Assembly (NCBI RefSeq): GCF_900167435.1
Contig: NZ_FUWS01000005.1
Location: 344,893-408,892 of the forward strand
DNA from: Marinactinospora thermotolerans DSM 45154
Lineage (GTDB): Bacteria; Actinomycetota; Actinomycetes; Streptosporangiales; Streptosporangiaceae
Reading direction: 5' to 3'
Length of the DNA: 64,000 nucleotides
Position numbers and translations under genes: made by a program. The first letter of the stretch is position 1; the number at the start of each line of letters is the position of its first letter. This document shows positions 62,783-64,000 of the stretch, piece after piece. A model generated the notes under the pieces. It was given only the letters and a program-made list of their open reading frames with translations. It was not told the DNA's origin and did not search any database.

Positions 62783-62932
62783 TCCGGCCGGGGCGTGGCC
62801 GGCCCCGGCCTCGAAGGTCCGCCCCCGCCCCGGGACGACGGCGGGGAGGAGACCCCTCCCCGCCGGTCCACACTCGGCGACCCAGGCCCCCGAAGACGGC
62901 TGCGCCCGCGCCGGTGACCGGCCCCGGAATTC

Positions 62933-64000
62933 CTAGATCCAGCCGATGAGGGTCTTCTTCCTCCCCTCCATCGTCACCTGCACGTAGGAGTCAGGGGCGC
63001 TCAAGGGGAGGACGTGCCACTCGCCCGAGTGGTCGACGGCCAGCCGCTCGTTGTCAGGCGAGAGGTGGAAGGAGTCGAACGGGCCGCCATCGGCGACGAC
63101 CGTCCTCCACTTCTCGATCTCCAGTTCCGGGGAGGCCGTCACCTCGATGATCTCACCGGCGACCGGGTCGTACTGCTCGATGGAGACGTCCACGTTCGTC
63201 GCCACGAGGAACGTGTCCTCTCCCGCGAAGGTCAGCTCGTTCTGGTAGAGCACCGTGTCCGGCACGCCGGTGATCCGGGTCGCCATGTTCTCCTCGTAGG
63301 GGAACACGACGCCGTAGGCCTTCCGTTCGCCACCGAGATCCCGGTACTGGACCACGGGGTCCCCCTTCTGCTCCTGGGGGTCGCCGACGAGCCCGTACTC
63401 GGGCACCACCGGCCCGCTGTCCCCGGGTATCCACTCGGCGTCGGGATCGTCGATCTCCCCCATCTTCTTCGGCGGGGCGTCGCCTTCGAGCTCGACGGCG
63501 TAGACGGTCCTCCCTTGGGAGCCGGCCTGTTCGAACCAGAGGAGCTGTGATTCCGGGTCGTATTGGAGCTCCCTCTCGATGGCACCCGCTCCGGACAGGG
63601 ATCCGCCCGGGGCGGCAACGGTGCGGGCCAGGCGCGCCTCCTCCGTCGCGCCTTCCACGCGATAAATCCGGATCTCCTCGCCCATGGGCCGGTAATAGTG
63701 GGAGAGGTCGTCGGTGAAGTATTCGTTCGGTTCGCTGTAGGGCCCCAACCAGCTCGTGTCCGGCAGCAGGATCCGGTCGATCTCAGAGCCGTTGTCGGGA
63801 TCGATCAGGACGACCGAGGCATCCCCGTTGTCCCGGCCCGCCTCCAGGCCGACCAGTCCCGATTGGTCGCCCCAGCGGGGTTCCTCGGGAGAAGGCTGTT
63901 CCGAGGACGGTATTTCCTGCGCCGTCCCTCCCCCGGCACTTCCACATGAGGTCCCCAGAAGGACGATAACGGCCACACCGACCGGAAATCGGAGAACACG
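62933..64000 (-). CDS. Predicted lipoprotein, N-terminus outside window
   Basis: Open to the right edge, so the first residues are missing. It begins RVLRFPVGVAVIVLLGTSCG, a signal peptide with lipobox Cys. The body parallels the lipoprotein at 49580: WGDQSGLVGLE, EIDRILLPDTS, DLSHYYRPMGEEIRIYRVEG, EIIEVTASPELEIEKWRTVV and a final TLIGWI. Both sit on the minus strand at opposite sides of the secretion genes. A GTG at 63976 lies inside the signal peptide and is not the start. Function unknown. Confidence 0.82.
   Translation of the reverse strand, partial: RVLRFPVGVAVIVLLGTSCGSAGGGTAQEIPSSEQPSPEEPRWGDQSGLVGLEAGRDNGDASVVLIDPDNGSEIDRILLPDTSWLGPYSEPNEYFTDDLSHYYRPMGEEIRIYRVEGATEEARLARTVAAPGGSLSGAGAIERELQYDPESQLLWFEQAGSQGRTVYAVELEGDAPPKKMGEIDDPDAEWIPGDSGPVVPEYGLVGDPQEQKGDPVVQYRDLGGERKAYGVVFPYEENMATRITGVPDTVLYQNELTFAGEDTFLVATNVDVSIEQYDPVAGEIIEVTASPELEIEKWRTVVADGGPFDSFHLSPDNERLAVDHSGEWHVLPLSAPDSYVQVTMEGRKKTLIGWI

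Overview
High-GC actinobacterial chromosome, about 70 percent G+C with GTG and TTG starts. Mycothiol-dependent formaldehyde detoxification (mscR), an alpha/beta/epsilon acyl-CoA carboxylase set, and TANNNT minus-10 boxes placed directly before start codons all fit Actinomycetota. The gene content suggests a Nocardiopsaceae-like or streptomycete-like organism, but the genus cannot be fixed from the sequence alone.

Bases 1-28979 hold a large cell-surface glycopolymer locus. It has three LCP ligases (1, 1003, 23647), GT4 and GT2 glycosyltransferases (2498, 7843, 11180, 13188, 22276), a coiled-coil companion protein (4827), and the UDP-ManNAcA route (wecB 6651, wecC 9641). A polyol-phosphate module follows: nucleotidyltransferase 16142, iron-ADH/G1P-dehydrogenase-like 15087, CDP-alcohol phosphotransferase 14339 and two membrane partners 16917 and 17541. 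A TagGH-type ABC exporter (18677, 19471) stands opposite an IspD/TarI cytidylyltransferase (20740) and a GDPD phosphodiesterase (21495). UDP-glucose dehydrogenase (27642) closes the locus. Together these can make, activate, polymerise, export and attach a secondary wall polymer of teichoic or teichuronic type.

Bases 29040-48106 are mainly housekeeping: a CoA-binding protein, purE/purK, a GtrA protein, an OmpR-type two-component system, mscR with its metallo-hydrolase, a class III cyclase, birA, ppc and acyl-CoA carboxylase (beta 44343, epsilon 45944, alpha 46337). Between ppc and the carboxylase sits an accessory island at 41799-43466. It holds a VapB-like antitoxin, a toxin made of a degenerate PIN domain fused to an intact one, and a tandem duplication that left a frameshifted second antitoxin copy.

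Bases 48166-64000 hold an actinobacterial type IV secretion/conjugation-like locus. It contains a DUF4913-like protein, coupling ATPase (VirD4-like), VirB4-like ATPase, SCO6880-type protein, polytopic VirB6/TrbL-like protein, three pilin-like modules in two genes, and a P-loop-like protein. On the other strand are a membrane-anchored protein, a VirB1-like lytic transglycosylase with an extra C-terminal domain, and two basic proteins. Two paralogous lipoproteins (49580 and 62933) lie in the same orientation at its two sides. No relaxase, integrase, tRNA, rRNA, CRISPR array or insertion sequence was recognised.
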